From Sinorhizobium sp. A49 (lineage in GTDB: Bacteria > Pseudomonadota > Alphaproteobacteria > Rhizobiales > Rhizobiaceae), in assembly GCF_002002725.1 (NCBI RefSeq), contig NZ_MUNW01000032.1, positions 372,001-436,000 on the forward strand: 64,000 bases of DNA. Reading direction: 5' to 3'. Below, piece after piece: positions 16,264 to 25,185 of the stretch. The position numbers and the translations under genes were made by a program. A model generated the notes under the pieces. That model did not search any database, was not told the origin of the DNA, and was given only the letters and a program-made list of their open reading frames with translations. How positions within the stretch are numbered: position 1 is the first letter of the stretch; every line of letters begins with the position of its first letter.

Positions 16264-18453
16264 TCACGCCGCATGGCGATCGGGATATTCCGGTCCTGGT
16301 TCACCGCGCCCAGTCATCAGCACGATGTCGCGGTATCCAGCCTCGCCGAAACCGGTCAGGACTTCGACGATCCTTTCGTCGCTGACAGCCGGTGCCGACA
16401 GGATGATCTCAGCATCACCACGACGGGCAATCTTGTCGACGGCTCCCTCGTCGGCCGGTCCACATTCGACCAACACCAGATCATAGGCATTGGTCAACGC
16501 ATCGATGATCATCTGCAGCCGCTCGATGCCGCGCATCGCCATCCGCGGATCGGCATCTCCTTGCGGAATGATATGGGCATCAGAGAACCGGTCGGCATGG
16601 ATGGTTTCGGTGAACGGCACCTCGCCCGCCAGCAGATTGGTGATGCCAGGCAGTTGCGCCGAGCGTGCCATCAGGCGGGTCGGGCAGGCAGAGCCCGTCA
16701 GGTCGATCAACACGACCTTGCGCTCTTCTTCCGCGATCAGACGCGCCAGCATGACGGTCGCCGTCGATCCCTCGTCGCCGCCTGGTGAAACCGAGATTGC
16801 GATCCGCACTCCATTTTTGCGCAGGTGGTCGGCAACCGCTTCGATCGAAAAGTCCGGTTCGGCCGTCTCGCTGCTCGGATCCTCGGCTACATCGTCCGCC
16901 TCTTCCGCGACAAGTGGCGCCAGCGGTGGCAGATCAATGGCGTCGTTCAATGCAGATGAAATTTCGACCTTCTTCTCATCAGCACCCTGCGCGACAGCGA
17001 CCGCGGCAATCGCCGGTCGAGAGCGAGCCGCCGGCCGCTCGGTGCCGGCCGACACCGGCCGCAACGCGCGGCCGCTGAAGAGTTCCGAGAGCATGATGAC
17101 GATGCAGCTCAAGAGGAAGGTTGCAAGCGCCGCCACGATGGTGATCGGCATCACCTTCGGGAAGCTGGCACCAGTCGGCACGACCGCGTTCGAAATGATG
17201 CGCGCGTCGGCCGGCGTTGCGTCAACCGTACGTGACGTCGCCTCGCGATAACGCGCAAGGTAGGTCTCGAGCAATTGCCGCTGGGCGGTCGCCTCGCGCT
17301 CGAGTGCACGCAGACCCACCTCCTCCTCGCCCGCCTGGGCGGATTTGGCTTTGAGTGCATTAAGTTGCTGTGTCAGCTGCTGCTCGCGCAACTCGCCGAC
17401 CTTTGCTTCATTTTCAAGGCTGCTGAGAATCTTGCGCGTCTCGGAACGGATCTGTGCACGGATACCTTCAACCTGCGACTTCAGTGCCTTCAGCCGCGGA
17501 TGGCCGTCAAGCAGCGTGGTGGAAAGATCGGCCACCTGCCCCTGCAGATTTGCCTCAGTCTCCTTCAGGCGCTGGATCGTCTGAGAGCCGATGACGTCGG
17601 CGATAGTGTCCGCATCCCGCCCGCTGGAAAGCGCCGCGCGCACGCCTTCGGCACGCGCCTCCGCATTGGCTCGCTCGCCGCGCACCCGTGTCAGCTCGCT
17701 CGAAATGTCGGTCAACTGGCGGGTGGCGAAATTCGTGGTCTCGCCGGTCGGCAGCAGATCGGACGACGATCGATAGGCTGCGACCTTCGCCTCGGCTTCC
17801 CTTACCTTCTCGCGCAGATTGGCGATCTCCGGCTCAAGCCAGCGGCTCGCTTCGGAGTTGGTATCGAGCTTGGCGCCACTTTGCAGCGACAGGAAAACCT
17901 TTGCCATCTCATTCGGGATTGCGGCCGCCAATTGCCTGTCTTTCGAGGTAAAACCGATCGCGATCACGCGCGATTTTTCAACCTGGTAGACCTGTAGCTT
18001 CGAGTTGAATTCTTTCAGAATGCGCTCTTCCGGCGGCATCTCCAGCGGGTTCTTCTTCAAACCCAGCATCACCATCAAATCGGAAACCGCCGACGGATCC
18101 GACGAAGGGTCGAACTCCTTCAAGTCATAAAGCTTCATGTTGCGCGCAACCTGCTTGATCAGATCGGCGGAGCGAAACACCTGAACCTGGCTCAGGATAC
18201 CGGACTCGTCGAAGACGCGGTCAGACCCGGACTGCGCGTTCTGGTTGGATCCACTGAACTCTGGCTCGCGCGATTCGATAAGGACACGCGTTTCGCTCTG
18301 ATAGTCCGGCGCAATCATCTTTGCGGCGCCGAAGGCCAGCGCTGCAACACACGCCGTGGCGAGCAATACCTTGACGCGTCGATCCCACACGGCGCGGAAC
18401 AGCCCGCCGAGATCAATATCCACATCCTGTTGTCCGCTGCCGTTTCCCGACAT
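16264..18453 (-). CDS. Wzc/GumC-like polysaccharide chain-length protein with degenerate kinase domain
   Basis: A 729-residue polysaccharide co-polymerase. It has an N-terminal Wzz domain between two membrane helices (about residues 28-50 and 430-450), with long coiled-coil stretches between 170 and 400. The cytoplasmic C-terminal domain resembles a bacterial tyrosine autokinase but is degenerate. The Walker A position (about residue 557) reads PGGDEGST with no lysine, the A-prime position reads LIDLTG, and there is no C-terminal tyrosine cluster. It would set polymer length and bridge the Wzy polymerase to the Wza-like exporter without normal autophosphorylation. The start at 18453 has GGAG upstream; a longer frame to 18510 lacks support. 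It is divergent from the wza-like gene. Confidence 0.9.
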   Translation of the reverse strand: MSGNGSGQQDVDIDLGGLFRAVWDRRVKVLLATACVAALAFGAAKMIAPDYQSETRVLIESREPEFSGSNQNAQSGSDRVFDESGILSQVQVFRSADLIKQVARNMKLYDLKEFDPSSDPSAVSDLMVMLGLKKNPLEMPPEERILKEFNSKLQVYQVEKSRVIAIGFTSKDRQLAAAIPNEMAKVFLSLQSGAKLDTNSEASRWLEPEIANLREKVREAEAKVAAYRSSSDLLPTGETTNFATRQLTDISSELTRVRGERANAEARAEGVRAALSSGRDADTIADVIGSQTIQRLKETEANLQGQVADLSTTLLDGHPRLKALKSQVEGIRAQIRSETRKILSSLENEAKVGELREQQLTQQLNALKAKSAQAGEEEVGLRALEREATAQRQLLETYLARYREATSRTVDATPADARIISNAVVPTGASFPKVMPITIVAALATFLLSCIVIMLSELFSGRALRPVSAGTERPAARSRPAIAAVAVAQGADEKKVEISSALNDAIDLPPLAPLVAEEADDVAEDPSSETAEPDFSIEAVADHLRKNGVRIAISVSPGGDEGSTATVMLARLIAEEERKVVLIDLTGSACPTRLMARSAQLPGITNLLAGEVPFTETIHADRFSDAHIIPQGDADPRMAMRGIERLQMIIDALTNAYDLVLVECGPADEGAVDKIARRGDAEIILSAPAVSDERIVEVLTGFGEAGYRDIVLMTGRGEPGPEYPDRHAA

Positions 18454-18512
18454 GCTTCTGGCTCCGAACCTTATAATTTCGCTGGACGGTAAATGAACAT
18501 GGTAACGCAAGG

Positions 18513-18528
18513 GTTAATGGTCTCTCAA
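18513..18528 (-). promoter_or_regulatory. Near-consensus CtrA box on the wzc side
   Basis: On the minus strand the sequence is TTGA, seven bases, TTAAC, one mismatch from the CtrA consensus TTAA-N7-TTAAC. It is 60 bases upstream of the wzc-like start. Confidence 0.4.
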
Positions 18529-18588
18529 CCTCTGGGCGATTGGCCCCTCCTTCGAGCCAGGCAGTCCCGCTGAAAATTCTACCGCGAG

Positions 18589-18604
18589 TTTACCAGCTAT
18601 TAAC
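18589..18604 (+). promoter_or_regulatory. Near-consensus CtrA box on the wza side
   Basis: On the plus strand the sequence is TTTA, seven bases, TTAAC, again one mismatch from the CtrA consensus. It is 56 bases upstream of the wza-like start, a mirror image of the site at 18513-18528. Confidence 0.4.
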
Positions 18605-18659
18605 CCTAACGGATCGATAACGACGAAAGAGGTGGTCGTTTCCGGAGCCCAAGAGCAGC

Positions 18660-19235
18660 ATGTCAACCGCAGGTATGAAGACGGGCCGCGCTATTACGGT
18701 GGCAGCACTGTCGATATTGCTCGGCGGCTGCACAAGCTATCAGCCGGCACCCAAGGCGTTCAGCGAGGCAACGATCCAGCCCTACCGGCTGGACAGCGGC
18801 GACCGGCTGCGCATCAACGTTTTCGAGCAGGCGGGCCTCAGCGGTACCTATACGGTCGATCAGGCGGGCTACGTTGCCTTCCCGCTGATCGGCACAGTCG
18901 CCTCCCGCGGTCACACACTGCCCGAACTCGAAGGCATGATCGCAGCAAAGTTGAAGCAAGGCTATCTGCGCGATCCGGATGTCACCATCGAGGTCGATCG
19001 CTATCGTTCGGTCTTCATCATGGGCGAAGTCGGCCAAGCAGGGCAATATGCCTATGTGCCGGGAATGACGGTGCAGAACGCCATCGCGGTTGCCGGCGGT
19101 TTCTCGCCGCGCGCCAACCAGGCAAGCGCCGACGTCACGCGTAAAATCAACGGGCGGATCATTACCGGTCGCGTGCCCATTACCGACGCCGTGCTTGCGG
19201 GAGACACGATCTACATTCGCGAACGGCTGTTCTGA
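18660..19235 (+). CDS. Outer-membrane polysaccharide export lipoprotein (Wza/OPX-like)
   Basis: A 191-residue lipoprotein. The signal peptide ends in the lipobox LLGGC with lipidated C24. A polysaccharide export domain (PYRLDSGDRLRINVFEQAGL near residue 41) is followed by one SLBB domain (SVFIMGEVGQAGQYAYVPG). It is short compared with E. coli Wza and lacks the C-terminal amphipathic helix region, so it belongs to the short OPX type that works with a separate outer-membrane partner or a Wzc-like subunit. It is divergent from the wzc-like gene and first in a five-gene plus-strand operon. Confidence 0.92.
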   Translation: MSTAGMKTGRAITVAALSILLGGCTSYQPAPKAFSEATIQPYRLDSGDRLRINVFEQAGLSGTYTVDQAGYVAFPLIGTVASRGHTLPELEGMIAAKLKQGYLRDPDVTIEVDRYRSVFIMGEVGQAGQYAYVPGMTVQNAIAVAGGFSPRANQASADVTRKINGRIITGRVPITDAVLAGDTIYIRERLF

Positions 19236-19240
19236 TCTCG

Positions 19241-20425
19241 ATGCAGCCGCAGCGTCCCTTGCGCATCATTCATTGCTTCAGATCGCCGGTGGGCGGCATA
19301 TTCCGCCATGTGCGTGATCTGGCGGAGGCGCATGCGGCGGCCGGACATCAGGTCGGCATCCTCTGCGACAGCACCACCGGTGGAGCCCACGAGGATTCAC
19401 TTTTCGACGAAATCCGGCCCTATCTGGCATTGGGTCTCGTGCGCATGCCGATCCATCGTTCGATCGGTCCAATGGACTTTGCCGCGCTGTCGCGCGGCTA
19501 CAAGGAAATCAGAAGCTTGCAACCGGATGTGCTGCATGGGCACGGCGCCAAGGGTGGCGCCATCGCCCGTCTCATCGGTTCAGCCTTGCGGGTCAACAGG
19601 TATCGCGTAGCCCGCCTTTATTCGCCCCACGGGGGCAGCCTCCACTACAACCCGAAATCATTTGCCGGGAGGGTCGTCTTCCCGCTGGAACGTTTTCAGG
19701 AGCGCCTGACGGACGCGCTGGTCTTCGTCTGCGATTTCGAGCGTCAGACCTATTTTGCCAAGGTCGGCGAGCCGCGAGAGCGCCATGAGCTGATCTATAA
19801 TGGCATTGACGACCGCGAGTTCGAGGCCGTGGATGCGCGACCGGATGCGGTCGACTTTCTCTATATCGGCATGATGCGAGACCTCAAGGGTCCCGATCTG
19901 TTTGTGGACGCCTTCGCCCGCACCGAACGGATCGTCGGCCGCCCGCTTTCGGCCTTGATGGTCGGCGATGGCCCACAGCAGCAGAAGTATCGCGACTTGA
20001 CGCTTGAGCAGGGACTGGGGAAACGGATCGCGATGCGCCCTGCCATGAACGCGCGCGAAGCCTTTGCGCTGGCACGAAACATCGTCATTCCGTCCCGGGC
20101 GGAATCGATGCCCTACATTGTCCTCGAAGCATTGGCGGCGCAAAAGCCGGTGATCGCCAGTCGGGTCGGCGGCATACCGGAAATCCTCGGCGAGCGCAGC
20201 GCCGCCCTGGCGAACCCGGCAGACGCGCAGTCGCTTGCTGCGATCATGGCTTCGGCAGTCGTCGAGAAGGACTGGTCAGCCCGCGTCATGCCTGCTCCAA
20301 AGACATTCAAGTCCCGGTTCGCCGCCTCGGTCATGACGGAGGAGGTGCTGCGGCTCTATAGGGATTTGTGCCGAAACCAATCGGCCCAGGGCTCCTCCGA
20401 AGGCTGCAACGTAAGCGTTTCTTAG
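19241..20425 (+). CDS. Glycosyltransferase family 4 protein
   Basis: A 394-residue GT-B glycosyltransferase. The N-terminal acceptor domain starts at LRIIHCFRSPVGGIFRHVRDLAEAH, and the donor-sugar domain carries ALMVGDGPQQQKY and the EX7E-type signature PSRAESMPYIVLEALAAQKPVIAS (split here by RVGGIPEIL). It would add one sugar to the lipid-linked repeat unit on the cytoplasmic face. Its ATG is five bases after the wza-like stop codon, so it is translationally linked. The sugar specificity cannot be read from the sequence. Confidence 0.92.
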   Translation: MQPQRPLRIIHCFRSPVGGIFRHVRDLAEAHAAAGHQVGILCDSTTGGAHEDSLFDEIRPYLALGLVRMPIHRSIGPMDFAALSRGYKEIRSLQPDVLHGHGAKGGAIARLIGSALRVNRYRVARLYSPHGGSLHYNPKSFAGRVVFPLERFQERLTDALVFVCDFERQTYFAKVGEPRERHELIYNGIDDREFEAVDARPDAVDFLYIGMMRDLKGPDLFVDAFARTERIVGRPLSALMVGDGPQQQKYRDLTLEQGLGKRIAMRPAMNAREAFALARNIVIPSRAESMPYIVLEALAAQKPVIASRVGGIPEILGERSAALANPADAQSLAAIMASAVVEKDWSARVMPAPKTFKSRFAASVMTEEVLRLYRDLCRNQSAQGSSEGCNVSVS

Positions 20426-20472
20426 TGGCTTTCTGCTATCCCGGCCGAGGACTTCAGTGCCGGAAGGAAGCC

Positions 20473-22035
20473 ATGAACGAGTTTAAGCGGTCGGAAGCAT
20501 TCGACACGGAAGCGCTTCGCAAGAAGATTTCGGAAATCCGCACCCGTGCGCCGGACGAAATGGCCGGCGGCGAGACGTCTGCGGAACTCAACCCCCTGGC
20601 CCGGCAGATTGCCGAACAGTTCCGCGCGGACACCTATTCGCCGGCGATGATCATGGGGCTGATGCGGCTGTTCGAATTCTGTGCGCTTTTCGCCATCGGC
20701 TACGCCATCAATGCGCTTTATGTGCAGCCGGGCTTCGATCAGCTGCCGCTGTATCTTGCGATCCTCGTTGGCGGATCCGCGCTCGCCGTTGCCGCCATGC
20801 AGCTCGCCGACACCTACCAGGTCCCCGCCCTCCGCGCCTGGCTTCGGTTCACGCCCCGTATCCTCGCGTCTTGGGCAATTGCGTTCGGCGGCATTGCCAT
20901 CGCGCTCTTTTTCCTCAAGTCCGGTCACCAATATTCGCGCGTGTGGTTTGGCGGGTGGTTTGTCGCCGGTGCGGTCTTCCTCGTCGCGGAACGGGCATTC
21001 ATCGCCTATTCGATCCGGCACTGGGCCCGCAACGGCACGATGGAGCGTCGTGCCGTCGTCGTCGGCGGCGGCCAACCGGCCAAGGACCTGATCCGCACGC
21101 TCGAACACCAGACCGACAACGACATCAGGATCTGCGGCATCTTCGACGACCGCGACGAACGCCGGTCTCCGAATGTCATCGCCGGCTATCCCAAGCTTGG
21201 AACCGTCGACGAACTGGTCGAGTTCGCCCGCCTGGCGCGCATCGACATGCTGATCATCTCGCTGCCGCTGACCGCTGAAAATCGCATCCTGCAGTTGCTG
21301 AAAAAGCTCTGGATCCTGCCGGTCGATATCCGCCTGGCCGCGCATGCCAACAACCTTCGCTTCCGGCCGCGCAGCTATTCCCATGTCGGCGAAGTGCCGA
21401 TGCTCGATATCTTCGACAAACCGATCGCCGATTGGGATTCCGTTGCAAAACGTGGCTTCGACATCTTCTTCAGCGTCGTCGCCCTGGTGTTGCTGTGGCC
21501 GGTCATGCTGGGCGCTGCGATTGCCGTCAAAGCTACATCGCCCGGCCCGATCATCTTCAAGCAGAAGCGCCACGGCTTCAACAACGAGACCATAGAGGTC
21601 TACAAGTTCCGCTCGATGTTCACGCATCTGGGCGATCCGACCGCCCGCAATGCCGTGACGAAGGGCGACCCCCGGGTCACCGCGGTCGGGCGCTTCATCC
21701 GCAAGTCCTCGATCGACGAGCTGCCGCAGATCTTCAACGTGCTCAAGGGTGAGCTTTCGCTCGTCGGCCCGCGTCCGCACGCCGTGCTGGCACAGACGCA
21801 GAACCGGACCTATTCCGACGTCGTCGAAGGTTATTTCGCTCGCCACCGCGTCAAGCCTGGGGTTACCGGCTGGGCACAGATCAACGGCTGGCGCGGCGAG
21901 ATCGACCATGACGACAAGATCCGCCTGCGCACCGCCTTCGATCTTCACTACATCGAGAACTGGTCGCTGCTCTTCGACCTGAAGATCCTGTTCCTGACGC
22001 CGTTCCGGCTGCTCAACACGGAAAATGCCTATTGA
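20473..22035 (+). CDS. Undecaprenyl-phosphate glycosylphosphotransferase (WcaJ/ExoY type)
   Basis: A 520-residue polyprenyl-phosphate sugar-phosphate transferase that starts the repeat unit on undecaprenyl phosphate. Four to five N-terminal helices (about residues 60-185) lead to a CoA_binding_3 Rossmann domain (AVVVGGGQPAKDLIRTLE near 198) and the catalytic Bac_transf domain from about 325, with KRGFDIFFSVVALVLLWP, VYKFRSMF and SSIDELPQIFNVLKGELSLV. GGAAGGAAG precedes the ATG at 20473. In Agrobacterium the initiating enzyme of unipolar polysaccharide is of this type. The next gene overlaps its stop codon by four bases. Confidence 0.93.
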   Translation: MNEFKRSEAFDTEALRKKISEIRTRAPDEMAGGETSAELNPLARQIAEQFRADTYSPAMIMGLMRLFEFCALFAIGYAINALYVQPGFDQLPLYLAILVGGSALAVAAMQLADTYQVPALRAWLRFTPRILASWAIAFGGIAIALFFLKSGHQYSRVWFGGWFVAGAVFLVAERAFIAYSIRHWARNGTMERRAVVVGGGQPAKDLIRTLEHQTDNDIRICGIFDDRDERRSPNVIAGYPKLGTVDELVEFARLARIDMLIISLPLTAENRILQLLKKLWILPVDIRLAAHANNLRFRPRSYSHVGEVPMLDIFDKPIADWDSVAKRGFDIFFSVVALVLLWPVMLGAAIAVKATSPGPIIFKQKRHGFNNETIEVYKFRSMFTHLGDPTARNAVTKGDPRVTAVGRFIRKSSIDELPQIFNVLKGELSLVGPRPHAVLAQTQNRTYSDVVEGYFARHRVKPGVTGWAQINGWRGEIDHDDKIRLRTAFDLHYIENWSLLFDLKILFLTPFRLLNTENAY

Positions 22036-23276
22036 GCACCGTCGACACATCACAGCCGATCGTCTTTCGCCCACAGCTTGCCGCGCTTTCCCTCTTCGGC
22101 TCGTGGCTGGTTGCGCTTGCTGTGTTCCTGTCCGGCTTTGTGATTGCCGAACCGGCGCCCTACGAACTGTTCCTGGTGGTTCTCATCGGGCTCTGGGCGC
22201 TCTTCGGCTTGAAGATCTCGCGCTATGTGGCTCCGCTCCTGACCCTGCTGACACTTTTCATGGTCGGCGGGATCCTGTCGCTGACAACGATGGTCGATCT
22301 GACCGAGGGGCCGATGTACATGGCGGTCTCCGGCTTTCTGGCACTGTCCGCCGTTTTTTACGCCGCCATCATCGAAGATCGTTACCAGCGGCTGCGACTG
22401 ATCTTCAACGCCTGGGTCGCGGCCGCCGTCCTGACTGCCCTGCTCGGCATCCTCGGCTATTTCGGCGCGATCCCGGGCGCTGAAAACTTCACGCTCTACG
22501 ATCGTGCCAAGGGCGCCTTCCAGGACCCGAACGTGTTCGGACCGTTCCTGTCGGTTCCCGCGCTCTATCTGATCCACGGGTTGCTGACGCAGCCGATCCA
22601 CAAAGCCCCGCCAAAGATCGCCGCCCTTCTCGTCCTGGCGCTCGGCGTTTTCCTGTCGTTCTCGCGTGCCGCATGGGCACTCAATCTCTTTTGCGTGCTT
22701 GCCTTCGTCTTCGTGATGCTGCTCAAGGAGCGCAACGGTCTCTTCCGCTTGCGCATCCTCGTCATCGCACTCGTCGGCGGTGTGTTTGTGGTCGGTGCCC
22801 TGCTGGTTGCGCTGCAATCGGAGCAGGTTGCCACACTTTTTTCCAGCCGCTCGCAGCTCGTACAGGACTATGACGGCGGCCATCTCGGCCGCTTCGACCG
22901 TCACCGAATCGGCTTTCTGATGTCGATGGAGAAGCCGCTCGGGATCGGGCCGATGGTGTTCAGCACGATTTTCCCCGAGGACGAGCATAACGTCTGGCTG
23001 AAGTCGCTGACATCCTATGGCTGGCTCGGCTTCATCAGCTATGTGACGCTGATCATCTGGACGCTGTCTCTCGGCTTCCGCTTCCTGTTGCTCGATCGTC
23101 CCTGGCAAGTCTATCTGATGATTGCCTGGGTCGTGCTCATCGGCCACGTCGGGGTCGGCAACGTGATCGACACCGACCATTGGCGCCACTTCTACATGCT
23201 TGTCGGCATCATCTGGGGATGTGCCGCCCTCGAATACCGCCATCGTCGAACAATGCGGGCCGGATGGCAGCAATGA
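22032..23276 (+). CDS. O-antigen ligase/polymerase-like membrane protein (Wzy-like)
   Basis: A 414-residue polytopic membrane protein with about eleven helices. It carries a Wzy_C/O-antigen ligase periplasmic loop (LGRFDRHRIGFLMSMEKPLGIGP near residue 290, then EDEHNVWLKSLTSYGWLG). It would polymerise lipid-linked repeat units in the periplasm or attach them. The start is a TTG whose TTGA overlaps the stop codon of the preceding transferase gene, so translation is coupled. No ATG is available in frame nearby. Confidence 0.87.
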   Translation: MSTVDTSQPIVFRPQLAALSLFGSWLVALAVFLSGFVIAEPAPYELFLVVLIGLWALFGLKISRYVAPLLTLLTLFMVGGILSLTTMVDLTEGPMYMAVSGFLALSAVFYAAIIEDRYQRLRLIFNAWVAAAVLTALLGILGYFGAIPGAENFTLYDRAKGAFQDPNVFGPFLSVPALYLIHGLLTQPIHKAPPKIAALLVLALGVFLSFSRAAWALNLFCVLAFVFVMLLKERNGLFRLRILVIALVGGVFVVGALLVALQSEQVATLFSSRSQLVQDYDGGHLGRFDRHRIGFLMSMEKPLGIGPMVFSTIFPEDEHNVWLKSLTSYGWLGFISYVTLIIWTLSLGFRFLLLDRPWQVYLMIAWVVLIGHVGVGNVIDTDHWRHFYMLVGIIWGCAALEYRHRRTMRAGWQQ

Positions 23277-24463
23277 ACATGGAATATCCATTACCATATC
23301 GTCCCACCCCCGCGCCGCTGCGCTTGCTTGAGGTTCTCGAGCCGAGCGGCGGCGGATCGGGACGGCATTTCATCGATCTCTGCCGCGGCATGCATCTGCG
23401 CGGCCATCACGTCGAAGCGGTCTATTCTCCGGTGCGAGCCGAGGAAAGCTTCGTTCGCGAGCTCAAGGCCGTTGGCCTCCCCGCCGTCCACGCGGTGGAT
23501 ATGAAGCGTGCCCCAGGCCCATCTGACATCCCAGCCTTTCTGGCGTTGCGCCGGATCATGGTCAATCATGGGCCGTTCGATGTCGTTCACGGACACAGTT
23601 CCAAGGCGGGGGCGCTGACACGCCTGCGCTTGCCGGGTCGCCACGTGCCGCGTATCTACACGCCGCATGCCTTCCGCACGCTGGACCCGACACTCGGGCG
23701 CGGCGGCAGGCTGATCTATGGTGCGATCGAATGGGGTCTCGCCTGGTTCTACACAGATCATCTCATCTGCGTTTCCGACGACGAGCTGTCCCACGCCCGA
23801 TCGCTGCATATGCCGGACGAGCGGATGTCCGTGATCGTCAACGGCGTCGCTCCACCCTCACCCGATATGGCAGCGACCATTCGTGCGAGCTTCGGCATTG
23901 CGCCGGATGCATTTGTCTTCGGTTTCATTGGTCGGCTCACCACGCAGAAGGCACCCGAGCGCCTCGTTGCCGCCTTCAGGCATATCGCAGGGTCGGTGAA
24001 AAACAGCCACCTCGTCATGATCGGTGCCGGTGAGATGGAGGGCCCTCTGCGTCAAGCCATAGCCGAAAGTGGCCTTCAGAACCGGATGCACCTGACATCC
24101 GCGTTCACCGGGCCGCAGGCTGCCCCGGTATTCGATGTGCTGGTCATGCCGAGCCGTTATGAAGCGATGTCCTATGTCATGCTGGAGGGCGCGGCCGCCG
24201 GAAAGCCGATTATCGCCACCGATATCGGCGGTGCACGAACCGTCATTGGGCATGGCCACAACGGCTTTATCGTGCAGAACACCGACGATATCTCCCAGCT
24301 TGCCGAGGCGATGGCGGCTGCCGCTGAACCGGAAACGTTCGACAAGCTCACCGCTGCCGCCGGCATGCTCAAGCAGCGCTTCACGCTCGACGTGATGCTG
24401 GACAGCACCGAGATGCTCTACTGGAAGCTCGCGGACCGGCGGCGCGTACGGGCGACCGTTTGA
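23273..24463 (+). CDS. Glycosyltransferase family 4 protein
   Basis: A second GT-B glycosyltransferase of 396 residues (three more if the ATG at 23264 is used). The acceptor domain contains LLEVLEPSGGGSGRHFIDLCRG and HGHSSKAGALTRL. The donor domain contains FIGRLTTQKAPERLVAAF and the signature PSRYEAMSYVMLEGAAAGKPI. Its ATG overlaps the stop codon of the Wzy-like gene (ATGA). It is last in the operon and ends convergent to tRNA-Pro. It is similar in organisation to the glycosyltransferase at 19.2 kb, so the repeat unit probably needs at least two added sugars. Confidence 0.92.
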   Translation: MNMEYPLPYRPTPAPLRLLEVLEPSGGGSGRHFIDLCRGMHLRGHHVEAVYSPVRAEESFVRELKAVGLPAVHAVDMKRAPGPSDIPAFLALRRIMVNHGPFDVVHGHSSKAGALTRLRLPGRHVPRIYTPHAFRTLDPTLGRGGRLIYGAIEWGLAWFYTDHLICVSDDELSHARSLHMPDERMSVIVNGVAPPSPDMAATIRASFGIAPDAFVFGFIGRLTTQKAPERLVAAFRHIAGSVKNSHLVMIGAGEMEGPLRQAIAESGLQNRMHLTSAFTGPQAAPVFDVLVMPSRYEAMSYVMLEGAAAGKPIIATDIGGARTVIGHGHNGFIVQNTDDISQLAEAMAAAAEPETFDKLTAAAGMLKQRFTLDVMLDSTEMLYWKLADRRRVRATV

Positions 24464-24680
24464 GCATCAATGGGTATATGAGCCATTATCGTGACGGCTG
24501 ACGCGAGCGCCTGACGACGTTGGCTGCCCCGCGACGTCTACGTCGTCGAAGACACCACCGCGAGCGCAATCGAGCAGCATTCACATCGAAACGATACGGA
24601 AGAAGTCCGGGTAAGTACGGGATTTTTTCGGGATTAGTCGCCGCGAATATTGCCCTTCGAGCGTTGTTGGCTCCCAAAAT

Positions 24681-24703
24681 GAAAGAAGGCCCCAGAGGGG
24701 CCT
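24681..24703 (-). terminator. Terminator downstream of tRNA-Pro
   Basis: On the minus strand AGGCCCC (24697-24703 side) pairs with GGGGCCT (24687-24693 side) through a three-base loop. The T-rich stretch TCTTTCATTTT follows at 24676-24686. It lies 33 bases past the tRNA 3-prime end. Confidence 0.75.
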
Positions 24704-24735
24704 ATCTCGCAAACCTACCGTTGCTGGCAGATTAA

Positions 24736-24812
<77 letters not shown>

Positions 24813-25133
24813 AACGAGGAAATCCCTATATTCACAATGCTTAGAGCGCAAGCGGGAATCTTGAGGTCGGTGCGAAAAAGGAACAAACGACGTGGATAAG
24901 CCACGACCAGAACGTTCAACCCCGCGCCGGCCCCACAAAATCCGCAAGACCAACGAGCAGGCAGAAGGTGCCCTTCGTCAACGGCACGCGGCGGCCCCGC
25001 CCATCTTGTCCATTGCTACCGAAAGATGCAGAGGAATTCCGACGTGCCGGCACGGTCAGGCGCCTGACAGGCACAAAGACCTGACCGCACGCGCTGTTCG
25101 GCACGGCCGCCCGCCCGGTCCCGCAGTTAGCCG
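24813..25133. other. Intergenic stretch between tRNA-Pro and the SOS-box gene
   Basis: No gene is supported in these 321 bases. The frames that stay open lack ribosome binding sites and family features. The region ends in the promoter of the 77-residue gene (TTGACT at 25134-25139). Confidence 0.5.
24825..24852 (-). promoter_or_regulatory. Possible promoter of tRNA-Pro
   Basis: On the minus strand CTTGCG and TATAGG are spaced by 16 bases, a few bases upstream of the mature tRNA 5-prime end. The -10 box is fair and the -35 box imperfect. Confidence 0.4.
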
Positions 25134-25153
25134 TTGACTTCTCACAACAACGA

Positions 25154-25168
25154 GAACATTTATAGAAC
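25154..25168 (+). promoter_or_regulatory. LexA (SOS) box
   Basis: GAAC (25154-25157), seven bases, GAAC (25165-25168) is a perfect match to the alphaproteobacterial LexA operator, a direct repeat GAAC-N7-GAAC (or its complement GTTC-N7-GTTC). It overlaps the expected -10 region downstream of TTGACT (25134-25139) and lies 17 bases before the ATG at 25186, the right place for repression by LexA. Confidence 0.65.
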
Positions 25169-25185
25169 AAATTGGAGTCTACGCT

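Noticed and set aside
20422-22074. 550-aa minus-strand frame opposite the glycosylphosphotransferase
   Set aside because: Antisense shadow of a clear enzyme gene.
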